Shown: piece after piece, positions 39,366-49,158 of the stretch | Layout: every line of letters begins with the position of its first letter | Numbering within the stretch: position 1 is the stretch's first letter | Assembly: GCF_002188465.1 (NCBI RefSeq) | Contig: NZ_NINW01000022.1 | Span: 186,001-250,000, forward strand | Direction: 5' to 3' | DNA: 64,000 nucleotides | Source: Pigmentiphaga sp. NML080357 | GTDB lineage: Bacteria > Pseudomonadota > Gammaproteobacteria > Burkholderiales > Burkholderiaceae_B | Made by a program: the position numbers and the translations under genes | Notes under the pieces: model-generated | What the model saw: the letters and a program-made list of their open reading frames with translations, nothing else | Database searches by the model: none | Told to the model about the DNA's origin: nothing

Positions 39366-42300
39366 TCGCCAAGCTGATCCGCTGGTCCATCGCCAACCGC
39401 TTCCTCGTGCTGCTGGCCACCGTGGCGCTCAGCGCCTGGGGCATCTATGCGGTGCAACGCACACCGCTGGATGCGCTGCCCGACCTGTCGGACGTGCAGG
39501 TCATCATCCGCACCACCTATCCGGGTCAGGCGCCGCGCATCGTCGAGAACCAGGTCACGTACCCGCTGACCACGACGATGCTTTCGGTGCCGGGGGCCAA
39601 GGCGGTGCGCGGCTACTCGTTCTTTGGCGACTCCTTTGTCTACGTGCTGTTCGAGGACGGAACCGACCCATACTGGGCGCGCTCCCGGGTGCTCGAATAC
39701 CTGAACCAGGTGCAGTCGAGATTGCCCGCCCAGGCCAAAGCCTCATTGGGTCCAGACGCGACCGGCGTCGGTTGGATCTACGAGTATGCGTTGATCGACC
39801 GCAGCGGCAAGATGGACATCTCGCAACTGCGCGCGCTGCAGGACTGGTTTCTCAAGTACGAGCTGAAGACCGTGCCCGACGTGGCCGAGGTCGCTTCCGT
39901 GGGCGGCATGGTGCGCCAGTACCAGATCGTGCTCGATCCGGACAAGCTTGCGGCCTACGGCATCCCGCACACCAAGGTCGTGGAGGCGATCCAGCGCGCG
40001 AACCAGGAGACGGGCGGCTCGGTGCTCGAACTCGGCGAGGCCGAGTACATGGTGCGCGCCTCGGGCTACCTGGGGAGCCTGGAAGATTTTAGGAAGGTGC
40101 CGCTCATGACGACAGCCGCCGGCGTGTCGGTGCGTCTGGGCGACGTAGCGCGGGTGCAGATCGGTCCGGAAATGCGGCGCGGCATCGGCGAACTCAACGG
40201 CGAGGGAGAGGCCGTCGGCGGCGTGATCGTGATGCGCTCGGGAAAGAACGCGCTGCAGACCATTGCTGCGGTCAAGGGCAAGCTCCAGGGCCTGGCGTCC
40301 AGCCTGCCGCGAGGTGTGGAGATCGTGCCGGTCTACGACCGCTCGGGGCTGATCGAACGCGCAGTGGAGAACCTCACGCACAAGCTGATTGAGGAATTCA
40401 TCGTCGTTGCGGTGGTCTGCTTCCTCTTCCTGTTCCACCTGCGCTCGGCGCTGGTCGCCATCATCTCGCTGCCCCTGGGCATCCTGGCGGCGTTCATCGT
40501 GATGCACTACCAGGGCGTCAACGCCAACATCATGTCGCTGGGGGGCATCGCGATCGCCATCGGTGCGATGGTCGACGCGGCGGTGGTGATGATCGAGAAC
40601 GCCCATAAGCATCTGGAGCATTGGGGCCATGAACACCCTGGCGAGACGCTTGAAGGGACGGCCCGATGGCACGTCATCGGCGAATCGGCGGCGGAGGTGG
40701 GGCCGGCGCTGTTTTTCTCGCTGCTGATCATCACGCTGTCCTTCGTGCCTGTGTTCACACTGGAAGCGCAGGAAGGACGCCTGTTCTCCCCGCTGGCGTT
40801 CACCAAGACCTACGCCATGGCGGCTGCGGCAGGCCTGTCGGTGACCCTGATCCCGGTGCTCATGGGCTACCTGGTCCGTGGCCGCATCCCCGACGAGAAG
40901 AACAATCCGCTCAATCGCCTGCTGATCGCGGTCTACCGGCCGCTGCTCGACAGGGTGTTGCGCGCCCCGAAGCTCACGCTCGTGGTGGCGCTCGTGGTGC
41001 TGGCTACCAGCTTGTGGCCGCTGCGGCACATCGGCGGCGAGTTCATGCCGCGGCTGGACGAAGGCGACCTGCTGTACATGCCTTCGGCACTGCCAGGACT
41101 GTCGGCAGGGAAAGCGGCCGAGTTGCTGCAGCAGACCGATCGCCTGATCAAGACGGTGCCGGAGGTCGCGAGCGTCTACGGCAAGGCGGGCCGCGCAGAG
41201 AGCGCGACCGACCCCGCGCCGCTGGAGATGTTCGAGACGACGATCCAATTCAAGCCGCGCGACCAGTGGCGCGCCGGCATGACGACCGACAAGCTGGTTG
41301 AGGAACTCGACCGCATCGTCAAGGTGCCGGGCCTGTCCAACATCTGGGTGCCGCCGATCCGCAATCGCATCGACATGCTGGCCACGGGCATCAAGAGTCC
41401 GGTGGGTGTCAAGGTGGCGGGCACGGACCTGGCGACCATCGACCGCCTCACTGGCGAGATCGAGCGCACGCTCAAGGACGTGCCGGGCGTGAGCAGCGCC
41501 CTGGCCGAGCGGCTCACCGGCGGACGCTATGTGGATGTGAACATCCGGCGCGACGACGCGGCGCGCTATGGGTTGAACATCGCCGACGTGCAGTCGGTGG
41601 TTTCATCCGCCGTGGGCGGCGAGAACATCGGCGAGACGGTGGAAGGCCTGCAGCGCTTCCCGATCAACCTGCGCTATCCGCGCGAGATGCGCGATTCGCT
41701 GGAAAAGCTGCGCGTCCTGCCCGTGCTGACAGGAAGCGGCCAGCGGCTGGTGCTCTCCGATGTGGCCGACATCCGCGTCGCCGACGGGCCGCCGATGCTG
41801 CGCAGCGAGAACGCGCGCCTGTCGGGCTGGGTGTATGTCGATATCCGGGATCGGGATCTGCGCTCCGCCGTGCAGGACATGCAGCAGGCCGTCGAAAAGC
41901 AAGTGAAGCTGCCGCCGGGCTACTCGATCTCCTGGTCGGGCCAGTTCGAGTTCCTGGAGCGCGCCACCGCCAAGCTCAAGGTGGTGGTGCCATTCACGCT
42001 GCTCATCATCTTCGTGCTGCTGTACCTGACCTTCGGCGCGTTCGGTGAGGCGCTGCTGATCATGGCGGCGCTGCCGTTCGCTCTGGTGGGCGGCATCTGG
42101 CTGCTGTATCTGCTGGGCTACAACCTGTCGATCGCGGGCGCCGTGGGCTTCATCGCGCTGGCCGGCGTGTCCGCCGAATTCGGCGTGATCATGCTGCTGT
42201 ACCTCAAGAACGCCTGGCAAGAGCGTGCCGACCAGGGTAAGACCAGCGAGGCCGATCTGCTGGATGCCATTCGCGAAGGCGCCGTGCTGCGCGTGCGCCC

Positions 42301-42532
42301 CAAGGCGATGACGGTGGCCGTCATCCTGGCCGGCCTGCTGCCGATCATGTGGGGCACGGGAACAGGCTCGGAGGTGATGCAACGCATCGCCGCGCCGATG
42401 GTGGGCGGGATGGTCACGGCGCCGTTGCTCTCGATGTTCGTCATTCCCGCGGCCTACCTGTTGATGCGCCGGTCGCGCGAACGTAAGGCATCGCCGTGGA
42501 TGTTCTGGAGGCGTCATCGTGCGGCCGCTTGA
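39362..42532 (+). CDS. cusA: CusA/SilA-type RND heavy-metal efflux pump
   Basis: 1056 residues, the full RND length, with 12 membrane helices and two large periplasmic loops. The TM4 region [26 protein letters not shown] carries the HME-subfamily proton-relay acidic residues. [13 protein letters not shown] and the Met residues in the porter domain fit the monovalent-cation (Cu/Ag) branch. It overlaps cusB and the following small gene. Confidence 0.93.
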   Translation: MIAKLIRWSIANRFLVLLATVALSAWGIYAVQRTPLDALPDLSDVQVIIRTTYPGQAPRIVENQVTYPLTTTMLSVPGAKAVRGYSFFGDSFVYVLFEDGTDPYWARSRVLEYLNQVQSRLPAQAKASLGPDATGVGWIYEYALIDRSGKMDISQLRALQDWFLKYELKTVPDVAEVASVGGMVRQYQIVLDPDKLAAYGIPHTKVVEAIQRANQETGGSVLELGEAEYMVRASGYLGSLEDFRKVPLMTTAAGVSVRLGDVARVQIGPEMRRGIGELNGEGEAVGGVIVMRSGKNALQTIAAVKGKLQGLASSLPRGVEIVPVYDRSGLIERAVENLTHKLIEEFIVVAVVCFLFLFHLRSALVAIISLPLGILAAFIVMHYQGVNANIMSLGGIAIAIGAMVDAAVVMIENAHKHLEHWGHEHPGETLEGTARWHVIGESAAEVGPALFFSLLIITLSFVPVFTLEAQEGRLFSPLAFTKTYAMAAAAGLSVTLIPVLMGYLVRGRIPDEKNNPLNRLLIAVYRPLLDRVLRAPKLTLVVALVVLATSLWPLRHIGGEFMPRLDEGDLLYMPSALPGLSAGKAAELLQQTDRLIKTVPEVASVYGKAGRAESATDPAPLEMFETTIQFKPRDQWRAGMTTDKLVEELDRIVKVPGLSNIWVPPIRNRIDMLATGIKSPVGVKVAGTDLATIDRLTGEIERTLKDVPGVSSALAERLTGGRYVDVNIRRDDAARYGLNIADVQSVVSSAVGGENIGETVEGLQRFPINLRYPREMRDSLEKLRVLPVLTGSGQRLVLSDVADIRVADGPPMLRSENARLSGWVYVDIRDRDLRSAVQDMQQAVEKQVKLPPGYSISWSGQFEFLERATAKLKVVVPFTLLIIFVLLYLTFGAFGEALLIMAALPFALVGGIWLLYLLGYNLSIAGAVGFIALAGVSAEFGVIMLLYLKNAWQERADQGKTSEADLLDAIREGAVLRVRPKAMTVAVILAGLLPIMWGTGTGSEVMQRIAAPMVGGMVTAPLLSMFVIPAAYLLMRRSRERKASPWMFWRRHRAAA

Positions 42533-42902
42533 ATGCTCCTCCGGTGGCTACCGCGCGTGGGGTGCGGCGGCGCTTTGCCTGTGCCTGTCACTGCTGCTGG
42601 GCACGGTGGCGCATGCTGCCGTTTCCGTCGCGGAGATTCAGCATGCCGGCCCGGTGATGACGGCGGCGGTCTCGCGCCCGCTGTCCAGCAGCGCCGGCGA
42701 TTGTCAGACCTGCGCGGCTTGTGTCATCGCACCGGCTCCTGTTGCCCATGCCTTCACCGGCGAGGGCGAAGCGCGAGAACAAGCGCCGGCGGCCTGGCTC
42801 GCGCACGCGACGGCGGCGCCGATTCCAACCTGGTTCTTCGATGCTGGAGACGCACGGCTGCGATGGCCTGTGCGCGTTGCGTTCTGCCGGTGGCTGGATT
42901 GA
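42519..42902 (+). CDS. Small secreted cysteine-containing protein after cusA
   Basis: 127 residues from a GTG overlapping the cusA end by 14 bp. A signal peptide or anchor ([15 protein letters not shown]) precedes a mature part with CQTCAACV and a C-terminal Trp/Arg-rich segment. No family recognised. Overlap with cusA and location before a CusF gene imply a role in the same periplasmic metal pathway. Confidence 0.55.
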   Translation: MRPLECSSGGYRAWGAAALCLCLSLLLGTVAHAAVSVAEIQHAGPVMTAAVSRPLSSSAGDCQTCAACVIAPAPVAHAFTGEGEAREQAPAAWLAHATAAPIPTWFFDAGDARLRWPVRVAFCRWLD

Positions 42903-42954
42903 TCCGATGAGGCCCTCTCGAACTTTTGAATCCAGCCAACCTGAGGAAACCATC

Positions 42955-43257
42955 ATGAAAACATCGTATCTCCCCCTCATTGCTGCCCTGACGCTGGGTG
43001 TCTCTCTGCCCGCGCTGGCCGGCCCCGACTTCCAGGCCATCGAGAAAGCACGTGCCGCCCGGCAAGCGGCCGGGGCTGCGCAAGCGGTCACCACCAGAGT
43101 CGACAGCGCCTCCGGCCAGCGGGTGAAATGTCTGCCTGCCCCATTGGTGCTGCCGCTGGATCATGGGCCGCGTGCTCAAACGACGCCCGGAGAAAACCGG
43201 ATGCGAAAGGCACGCTACGAAGCCCAGGTCAAGGCATGCGCGAATCCCGAGTCGTGA
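42955..43257 (+). CDS. Small secreted basic protein
   Basis: 100 residues with signal peptide ending ALAG and GAGG upstream of the ATG. The mature part is short and basic (KARAARQAAG, KARYEAQVKAC) with two cysteines. Not recognised; placed between the cusA-linked ORF and cusF in the same orientation, probably part of the operon. Confidence 0.6.
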   Translation: MKTSYLPLIAALTLGVSLPALAGPDFQAIEKARAARQAAGAAQAVTTRVDSASGQRVKCLPAPLVLPLDHGPRAQTTPGENRMRKARYEAQVKACANPES

Positions 43258-43364
43258 GCGCCAGCGCATGACTCTCCAACGCGGGCCATCCCAAGTGACC
43301 GCGTTCCATCCGGGGCCTGCCAGAAGGCCGGCCCATTTTTAAAGCTCAGAAAAGGAAACTCATC

Positions 43365-43802
43365 ATGAAACTCGTCTCAACCGCAACGCTGATCGCAGCC
43401 TTGTCTTTCTCCGCCATCACCTTCGCTCAATCCGGTGACATGGGCGGCATGAAGATGGAGGGCAAGGGCATGCAGAACTGCATGGATATGAAGGGAATGA
43501 AGGGCATGGACATGAAGGACATGGATGCCAAGAAGTGCCAGGACATGATGAAAGGCATGGACGCCAAAGGCACCGCCAAGTCCGCGGCCCATGAGGCCGA
43601 TGCCGTGGTGAAGGAATTTGACGCGGTCCAGGGCAAGGTCACCCTTGCGCATGGCCCCGTCAAGAGCCTGGGGTGGCCCGCGATGACCATGGCGTTTGGC
43701 GTCAAGGACAAGGCCCTGTACGACAAACTCGCCGTGGGCGCGAAAGTCCACGTCGGGTTCAAGAAAGAGGGTGACGGCTACGTCGTGACCTCGGTCAAAT
43801 AA
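43365..43802 (+). CDS. cusF: CusF-like periplasmic Cu(I)/Ag(I) chaperone with Met-rich N-terminus
   Basis: 145 residues. A signal peptide ends at FAQ; residues about 25-70 are a Met/Lys-rich tract (GMKGMDMKDMD type repeats, two Cys); the C-terminal part is a CusF OB fold with LGWPAMTMAF, supplying the Trp and two Met ligands. It delivers metal to the CusCBA pump. A CusF domain is also fused to CusB in this operon, so there are two copies. Confidence 0.88.
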   Translation: MKLVSTATLIAALSFSAITFAQSGDMGGMKMEGKGMQNCMDMKGMKGMDMKDMDAKKCQDMMKGMDAKGTAKSAAHEADAVVKEFDAVQGKVTLAHGPVKSLGWPAMTMAFGVKDKALYDKLAVGAKVHVGFKKEGDGYVVTSVK

Positions 43803-43824
43803 CGCGCCGCAGACGATGTGAGCC

Positions 43825-43862
43825 TGCGACTACGGTGAACGCGCACGCGTTTCGTAGTCGCA
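43825..43862 (+). terminator. Inverted repeat after cusF, possible terminator
   Basis: Perfect 10-bp arms TGCGACTACG (43825-43834) and CGTAGTCGCA (43853-43862), 18-nt loop, starting 22 bp after the stop. It is followed by TCCTT rather than a T-run, so factor-independent termination would be weak. Confidence 0.45.
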
Positions 43863-43940
43863 TCCTTCCTGCAAATTGATCAAGGTGATCAGCATCGTCA
43901 CCCAAGGCGTTTTTCTGTTTCACCGCAGATGCAGGGCGAT

Positions 43941-44088
43941 CCCGGCCACTGGAGCATGGCCGGCCACGCTGTCGTGCTGCGCATTGAACCCCTGCGGGTT
44001 TCGCCCCATGCGGGCTCTCATCGCTGACACCTCCGGCCCAACTTGCTGACCAGGGCCTGCGCGCTGCGCTTGCCAAGACCGGGTGTAG
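43941..44088 (+). repeat. GC-rich dispersed repeat S, copy 1
   Basis: Shares with 45174-45348 the ordered segments GCTGTCGTG, CTGCGG, TCGCCCC, CTGAC(A/G)CCTCCGGCCC and GGCCTGCGCGCT(G/T)CGCTTGC. It lies in the 465-bp non-coding gap before the first DUF2958 gene; the rest of that gap holds a GC-rich leader with no ORF I trust. Confidence 0.6.
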
Positions 44089-44267
44089 CTGGATGGTGGG
44101 GTGTGGCGGCTTGCTGTCTCCCCATGGTGCCACGGCGTTCGCGCCGTAAAGGGCGGCGCGCCATGGGCGCTTGCGGCCTGCGGCCGTCGTGCCCCTTGAC
44201 GGCTTGCGCTGCGCCGTGACCCGCAGGGGCTGGGCAATTCCGCCCGGCATCCTTTCAGGAGTTCAGC

Positions 44268-44618
44268 ATGAACTACGCATTCATCACCGACGAGCAGCGT
44301 GCGCTGCTGCTGGCCAACGGCCGCGCATCCTTGGAGAACCCGGACTTCGATCCGGCGCCCGTAGTCAAGCTGTTCACGCCCGATGCGGGCGCGACCTGGC
44401 TGCTGACCGAGATTGATCCCGACGACCACGACCACGTCTTTGGTCTTTGCGACCTGGGCCTGGGGATGCCGGAAATCGGCTGGGTCAGCCTGGGCGAGCT
44501 GGCAGCGGTGCGCGGGCGGCTGGGGTTGCCGATCGAGCGTGACCTGTCTTTCCGCGCCGAGAAGCGGTTGAGCGCCTATGCGCGCGATGCGCGCTTGGCC
44601 GGGCGGATCGCTGTCTGA
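44268..44618 (+). CDS. DUF2958 protein, copy 1
   Basis: 116 residues; cytoplasmic and acidic, with the family's VVKLFTPDAGATWLLTEIDP and LCDLGLGMPEIGWVSL motifs. DUF2958 genes recur in ICE and plasmid backbones; function unknown. A paralogue lies at 52800. An AGGAG ribosome-binding site precedes the ATG. First gene of the backbone block after the copper cargo. Confidence 0.82.
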   Translation: MNYAFITDEQRALLLANGRASLENPDFDPAPVVKLFTPDAGATWLLTEIDPDDHDHVFGLCDLGLGMPEIGWVSLGELAAVRGRLGLPIERDLSFRAEKRLSAYARDARLAGRIAV

Positions 44619-44683
44619 CCTGGCCTTGGGAGCGCCGCAAGGCGCTCCTTGTGCTTTCTCGACCATCGAAGGAGATCAATGCC

Positions 44684-44962
44684 ATGAGCAGCCATCACGA
44701 CTACATCATCGAAATCACGGCGCAGCACGATGCGCTCAAGCCGTTCGCGCCGGAGAACGGCCAGCCCTTGCGCTTCAAGATCGGCGACGCGGTGATCTAC
44801 ACCAACGAGTACGGCGCACAGTTCCGGCGCCGCGTCACCGGGTTCTACCAGCCCACCGGGCTGTCGGGTCTGTACGCGCGCGGTGCGCGATACCTGCTGG
44901 ACTCGTCATCGCCGTGGATGCCGGTTGCGGAATCCAGCCTGCGTCCTGACGACTCGGCATGA
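44684..44962 (+). CDS. ICE backbone hypothetical protein
   Basis: 92 residues from the ATG at 44684 with GAAGGAG upstream. It contains RFKIGDAVIYTNEYGAQFRRRVTGFY, suggesting a small beta-barrel (SH3-like) fold, and YLLDSSSPWMPV. No named family recognised. Co-oriented with the DUF2958 gene 65 bp upstream. Confidence 0.65.
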   Translation: MSSHHDYIIEITAQHDALKPFAPENGQPLRFKIGDAVIYTNEYGAQFRRRVTGFYQPTGLSGLYARGARYLLDSSSPWMPVAESSLRPDDSA

Positions 44963-44988
44963 TGCCTACGCGCCCCTGACGGGGCGCT

Positions 44989-45090
44989 GCGCGCTTCGCT
45001 TGCCTCCAGGGGAAAGCCCTGCGGGCTATCCCCGCCGCGCGATGCTTGGCACCCCTCAAAGACCGCCGAACCGGCTGCGCCGGATCGGCC
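44989..45090 (+). repeat. GC-rich dispersed repeat R, copy 1 (short)
   Basis: Corresponds to the last ~100 bp of the longer copies at 50843-51043 and 52070-52279. Shared landmarks include CTTCGCTTGCCTCC, ATCCCCGCCGCGC, ACCGCCGAACCGGC and CGCCGGATCGGCC. It starts 27 bp after a coding region, as do the other copies, in a 710-bp non-coding gap. Confidence 0.65.
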
Positions 45091-45173
45091 AGACAACATC
45101 AGCCGCAGATCGACGATGCCTCGCGTTTGCTCATCCTGATCCAGTTGTTCATTCCACTTTGAAGGCTGGGCGT

Positions 45174-45348
45174 CCCCGGCCACCTGGGAGATAGCCGGTC
45201 GCGCTGTCGTGCGCGTGGCGCATCGAGCCGCCTGCGGCGTCTCGCCCCTTCGGGCTTCCATCGTTCCCTCGCTCCGCTCGGCTGACGCCTCCGGCCCGGC
45301 TTCCAGCTTCGGGCCTGCGCGCTTCGCTTGCCGTGCGGTCGGTGTGTA
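45174..45348 (+). repeat. GC-rich dispersed repeat S, copy 2
   Basis: Second copy of the element at 43941-44088, located between repeat R copy 1 and the DUF932 gene. Downstream, an inverted repeat (GCCGTCAAGG 45424-45433 / CCTTGACGGC 45491-45500) adds further secondary-structure potential. The whole 44963-45672 gap looks like structured non-coding DNA. Confidence 0.6.
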
Positions 45349-45672
45349 GGGACGGCCGTTGCCATGTCCAGCCGTCTTCCCTGACTTCATCACCTTCACC
45401 GCGACTGTAGCCCGCGGCTGTGTGCCGTCAAGGCGCGCAGGGCCGTGTCCTCGGCTGCGCCTGCGGGCCGCACCAACCCTGCGCTTGTCTCCTTGACGGC
45501 CCCCGTCCGCGCGCTCCTGACCGTCGCGGGCGATGAACTCAGGAAGGACGGTGGCAACAGGGCCAACCGGGTTCCTCGTGCCGACCGCACCGAACAGCCG
45601 AAAGGCTGGGCTCCGAATCTAGGAATCCGGTGTGCGGTTTTCTTCAACAGCCTTTTTGTTCAGGAGAACGAC

Positions 45673-46497
45673 ATGCTTGCAACCCGTTTCGCTTCCCACT
45701 CCCCGGCGCTGCGCAGCGGCTACCCGCTGTCCGATGACCAGATTCGCAGGGTGGCCCCGTCCATCTTCGCGGATGCACCGCATGAGAGCCGTTCCGAGCG
45801 GTACGCCTATATCCCCACCGCCGCCGTGCTGACCGAACTGCGCAAAGAGGGGTTTCAACCCTTCATGGTGACGCAGACCCGCGTGCGCGATGAAGGCAAG
45901 CGCGAGCACACGAAACACATGCTGCGCCTGCGCCATGCCAGCCAGATCAACGGCGCGGAAGCTAACGAAATCGTGCTGCTGAACTCCCATGACGGCACGA
46001 GCAGCTACCAGATGCTGGCCGGAATGTTCCGCTTCGTGTGCAGCAATGGGCTGGTGTGCGGTGACACCGTGGCCGATGTGCGCGTACCCCACAAAGGCAA
46101 CGTGGCCGGGCACGTCATCGAAGGCGCTTATGAGGTGTTGAGCGGCTTCGAGCGGGTGAAGGAATCGCGCGACCTGATGCGCGGCATCACCTTGGACGAT
46201 GGCGAATCGGAGGTGTTCGCCCGTGCTGCGCTGGCGTTGAAGTACGACGACCCGGACAAGCCAGCGCCTGTCACCGAATCGCAAATTCTGATGCCGCGCC
46301 GCTTCGACGACCGCCGCCCGGACTTGTGGAGCGTGTTCAACCGCACTCAAGAAAACCTCACCAAAGGCGGCCTGTCCGGGCGCAGCACCAACGGACGCAG
46401 GCAGCAGACCCGCCCCGTGCAGGGCATTGATTCCGACATTCGGCTGAACCGTGCCCTGTGGCTGCTGGCCGATGGTATGCGCCAGCTCAAGGCTTGA
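45673..46497 (+). CDS. DUF932 plasmid/phage-like protein
   Basis: 274 residues from the ATG at 45673 (CAGGAGA upstream). Matches the DUF932 family common in ICEs: FQPFMVTQTRVRDEGKREHT, HDGTSSYQMLAGMFRFVCSN and the C-terminal LNRALWLLADGMRQL. Function unknown; a role in DNA maintenance is supposed from its constant position beside ParB. 64 bp before the ParB-like gene. Confidence 0.85.
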   Translation: MLATRFASHSPALRSGYPLSDDQIRRVAPSIFADAPHESRSERYAYIPTAAVLTELRKEGFQPFMVTQTRVRDEGKREHTKHMLRLRHASQINGAEANEIVLLNSHDGTSSYQMLAGMFRFVCSNGLVCGDTVADVRVPHKGNVAGHVIEGAYEVLSGFERVKESRDLMRGITLDDGESEVFARAALALKYDDPDKPAPVTESQILMPRRFDDRRPDLWSVFNRTQENLTKGGLSGRSTNGRRQQTRPVQGIDSDIRLNRALWLLADGMRQLKA

Positions 46498-46561
46498 ACC
46501 GTTCCCCCGCCGGAGGGGCGGTTCCCCTCCATTTCCTTGTTTCACTTATTGGAGATTCACC

Positions 46562-48625
46562 ATGAACGCCGTTACCACTACCGAAGCCCGCGCCGTCCAC
46601 ACCGCAGCCAGCAGCGCAGCGAACGTGCTGCAAGCCGCCGACCCGAGCAAGCACATGATTCTGGTTCCGCTGTCGCGGCTGGTGCTGCGCCCCACGGGCC
46701 GCAATGTGCGCAAGACCCCGCGCATGTCCATCCCCGAACTGGCCGCGAGCATCCAGGGCGTTGGCCTGCTGCAAAACCTGATCGTGATTCCCGCCGCTGA
46801 TGGCGAGCATTACGAGGTGGTGGCCGGTGGCCGACGCCTTGCAGCCCTCAAGCTGCTGGCGAAGAAACACCGCATCGCCAAGGATTGGGAGGTGCCTTGC
46901 CTGCAGGTGGCCGATGGCACGGCCCGCACGGCCAGCCTCACCGAAAACGTGCAGCGCGAAGCCATGCACCCCGCAGATCAGTTTGAAGCGTTTGCGGCAT
47001 TGGTGGCCGAGGGCCGGCCCATCGAGGACATTGCGGCGGATTTCTCCGTCACGCCGCTGGTGGTGCAGCGCCGCTTGAAGCTGGCGAATGTCTCGCCCCG
47101 CCTGATGGCCGACTATCGCGCCGATGCCGTGACGCTGGATCAGTTGATGGCGCTGTCCATCACCGACGACCACGCCGCGCAGGAGGCCGCGTTCTATGAT
47201 GCGCCACAGTGGCAGCGCAACCCGTCCAACTTGCGCGAGCGGCTGACCGAGCGCGAGATTGGGGCATCGCATCCGCTGGTGCGCTTTGTCGGGTTGGACA
47301 CCTACGAGCAGGCAGGCGGAGGCATCCGCCGCGACCTGTTCGCGGAAGGCGATGCGGGCGTGTACCTCAACGATGCCGCTCTGCTGGAAACGCTGGTGCG
47401 CCAGAAGCTGGCGAGCATTGCCGACACAATCCGCACCGAGGGCTGGGCATGGGTGGATGCCACGCCGGGCGTGACCCATGCCGACCTGCACGCCTTTCAG
47501 CGTGCGCCGAGGGAGCGCCGCGCACCGGGCAAGCGCGACGCACAGCGCATCGAGAAGTTGCAGGCCAAGATGCAGGAAGTGGCCGAAGCCATTGATGCCG
47601 CGATGGACGCCGACGACGAGGACAAGGCCGAAGCCTTGCAGGAAGAAGGCGAGCGCCTGGGCGAGCAGTTGCAGGCATTGGAGGATGGCTTGCTGGACTA
47701 TGCCGCGAGCGTGAAGGCCGCAGCCGGTGCCATCGTCACCATCGACCGCAACGGCGAAGCCGTCATTCATCGCGGGTTGCTGCGCGAAGCCGAGGCCAAG
47801 GCGCTGCGCACGCTGGAGAAGCTGCGCCAAGGTTTTAGCGGCGCGGAAATCGAAGGCGACGACGACGGCGAAGATGCCGACGAAGCACCCAAGGCCGCAG
47901 CCATGTCCGACCGGCTGGCCCAACGCTTGAGCGCCCACCGCACCGCCGCGCTGCAAACCGAAGTCGCCCGGCATCCGCAGGTGGCGCTGGCGGCGCTGGT
48001 GCATGGCATGGTGCAAACCATCTTGCAGGGCAGTCACTACGGCCACGATCTGCCGCTGGGGGTTCGCCTCACGGTGCAGGACAGGCTGGAAGGCATGGCC
48101 CCGGACTGGCCGGAATCGCCTGCTGCTGTGGCTCTGCACGAGGCGCAGCAGGCATGGGGCGAGAAGCTGCCCGAGGACAGCGCCGAACTGTTCGCTGCGC
48201 TGCTGGCGATGGAGCAAGGCGAACTGGTCAAGCTGCTGGCCGTGTGCGTGGCTTCGACGGTGGACGTGGTGACGCCGCGTGCCACGGTGCAGCAGCCGGG
48301 CGCGGAACTAGCGCAGGCCGTGGGGCTGGACATGGCCGCGTGGTGGCAGCCGACTGCCGAGGGGTATTTCCGGCATGTTCCAAAGGCCGTGATTCTGCGA
48401 GCCGTGGGCGAGTACGCGCCCGAGCACGTCACCCGGTTGGCAAAGCTGAAGAAAGCCGACATTGCCAGCGAAGCCGAACGACTGGCCGATGGTACGGGCT
48501 GGATGCCCGCCATCTTCAAGGCCATAGGCTCGCAGGGAGCTGCGCAGGAGGAAGGCCCGGAACAGGACGCCCCGGAGGATGCCGAGGTAATGGCGGATGA
48601 ACCCGCCGAGGCGCTGGCTGCTTGA
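46562..48625 (+). CDS. parB: Large ParB/RepB/Spo0J-family partition-like protein
   Basis: 687 residues, much larger than chromosomal ParB. The N-terminal ParB nuclease-like domain (about 32-140) has the motifs LAASIQGVGLLQNLIV, VAGGRRLAALKLL and TENVQREAMHP; a KorB-like HTH follows (IAADFSVTPLVVQRRLKLANV). Residues about 345-400 are acidic and coiled-coil-like, and an unassigned C-terminal region follows. Typical of Tn4371/SPI-7-type ICE backbones, where it is thought to act with ParA in maintenance. Confidence 0.88.
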   Translation: MNAVTTTEARAVHTAASSAANVLQAADPSKHMILVPLSRLVLRPTGRNVRKTPRMSIPELAASIQGVGLLQNLIVIPAADGEHYEVVAGGRRLAALKLLAKKHRIAKDWEVPCLQVADGTARTASLTENVQREAMHPADQFEAFAALVAEGRPIEDIAADFSVTPLVVQRRLKLANVSPRLMADYRADAVTLDQLMALSITDDHAAQEAAFYDAPQWQRNPSNLRERLTEREIGASHPLVRFVGLDTYEQAGGGIRRDLFAEGDAGVYLNDAALLETLVRQKLASIADTIRTEGWAWVDATPGVTHADLHAFQRAPRERRAPGKRDAQRIEKLQAKMQEVAEAIDAAMDADDEDKAEALQEEGERLGEQLQALEDGLLDYAASVKAAAGAIVTIDRNGEAVIHRGLLREAEAKALRTLEKLRQGFSGAEIEGDDDGEDADEAPKAAAMSDRLAQRLSAHRTAALQTEVARHPQVALAALVHGMVQTILQGSHYGHDLPLGVRLTVQDRLEGMAPDWPESPAAVALHEAQQAWGEKLPEDSAELFAALLAMEQGELVKLLAVCVASTVDVVTPRATVQQPGAELAQAVGLDMAAWWQPTAEGYFRHVPKAVILRAVGEYAPEHVTRLAKLKKADIASEAERLADGTGWMPAIFKAIGSQGAAQEEGPEQDAPEDAEVMADEPAEALAA

Positions 48626-48688
48626 CCCGCGCCAATGGCAATCGCCCCGGCCTTGACCGGGGCGCTTCGCTGGAAGGAGAACCGCCCC

Positions 48689-48898
48689 ATGACCCGCACC
48701 ACGACCAGCCGCCCGCGCATGGCGGCGATCTACGCGCCCGGCACGGTGCGCGCCCGCCGCTGGCGCGGCGATGGCGACGTGTGCGGCTACCTCCCGCCCT
48801 CGGGCTGGACGACGCGCGCCGACCTCGCCGACATTCACCCCATCACGGGACGCGCCTTGCCGCGCGCCGTGTGGTGGCTCATCAAAACGAAGGAATAA
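48689..48898 (+). CDS. Small basic ICE protein
   Basis: 69 residues with GGAAGGA upstream, 63 bp after parB. Arg-rich, with GDGDVCGYLPPSGWTTRADLADIHPITGR; no recognised family. Same orientation and codon use as the backbone genes, so it is probably real. Confidence 0.6.
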   Translation: MTRTTTSRPRMAAIYAPGTVRARRWRGDGDVCGYLPPSGWTTRADLADIHPITGRALPRAVWWLIKTKE

Positions 48899-48909
48899 CC
48901 GCGATCAGC

Positions 48910-49070
48910 ACCGCGCCCAGGCCGTTCCGTCCTGGGCGCGGTAAAAGCCCAATCCGGGCGCGGCGGTGGCCGCGCCCGGTGTTGAAGGCCCAACAGCTCC
49001 ATCAGAACGCCGCCGCCTTCGCTGGCACTCAGGCGGCGGCGTTGAAATTGCCGGGCGTCACGCCCGGCAA
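48910..49070 (+). other. Three strong hairpins in tandem
   Basis: Perfect arms at 48910-48921/48931-48942 (12 bp), 48954-48964/48969-48979 (11 bp) and 49048-49057/49061-49070 (10 bp). None has a T-run. They separate the parB transcript from the dmeRF unit and may slow or stop transcription. Confidence 0.6.
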
Positions 49071-49118
49071 CGCGCTGTCGGGTTTTCCGGCTGCGCCTCA
49101 TGCCGTCTTTGCTGTTGT

Positions 49119-49145
49119 TATAATATAGCCCCCTAGACTATATTA
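49119..49145 (+). promoter_or_regulatory. RcnR/DmeR-type operator overlapping the dmeR -10 box
   Basis: Perfect arms TAATATAG (49121-49128) and CTATATTA (49138-49145) around CCCCCTAGA. A C/G tract within AT-rich inverted repeats is the hallmark of RcnR/CsoR-family sites. The -10 TATAAT (49119-49124) overlaps the left arm, consistent with repression. The ATG follows 13 bp later. Confidence 0.78.
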
Positions 49146-49158
49146 ATTGTCGGCTGTC

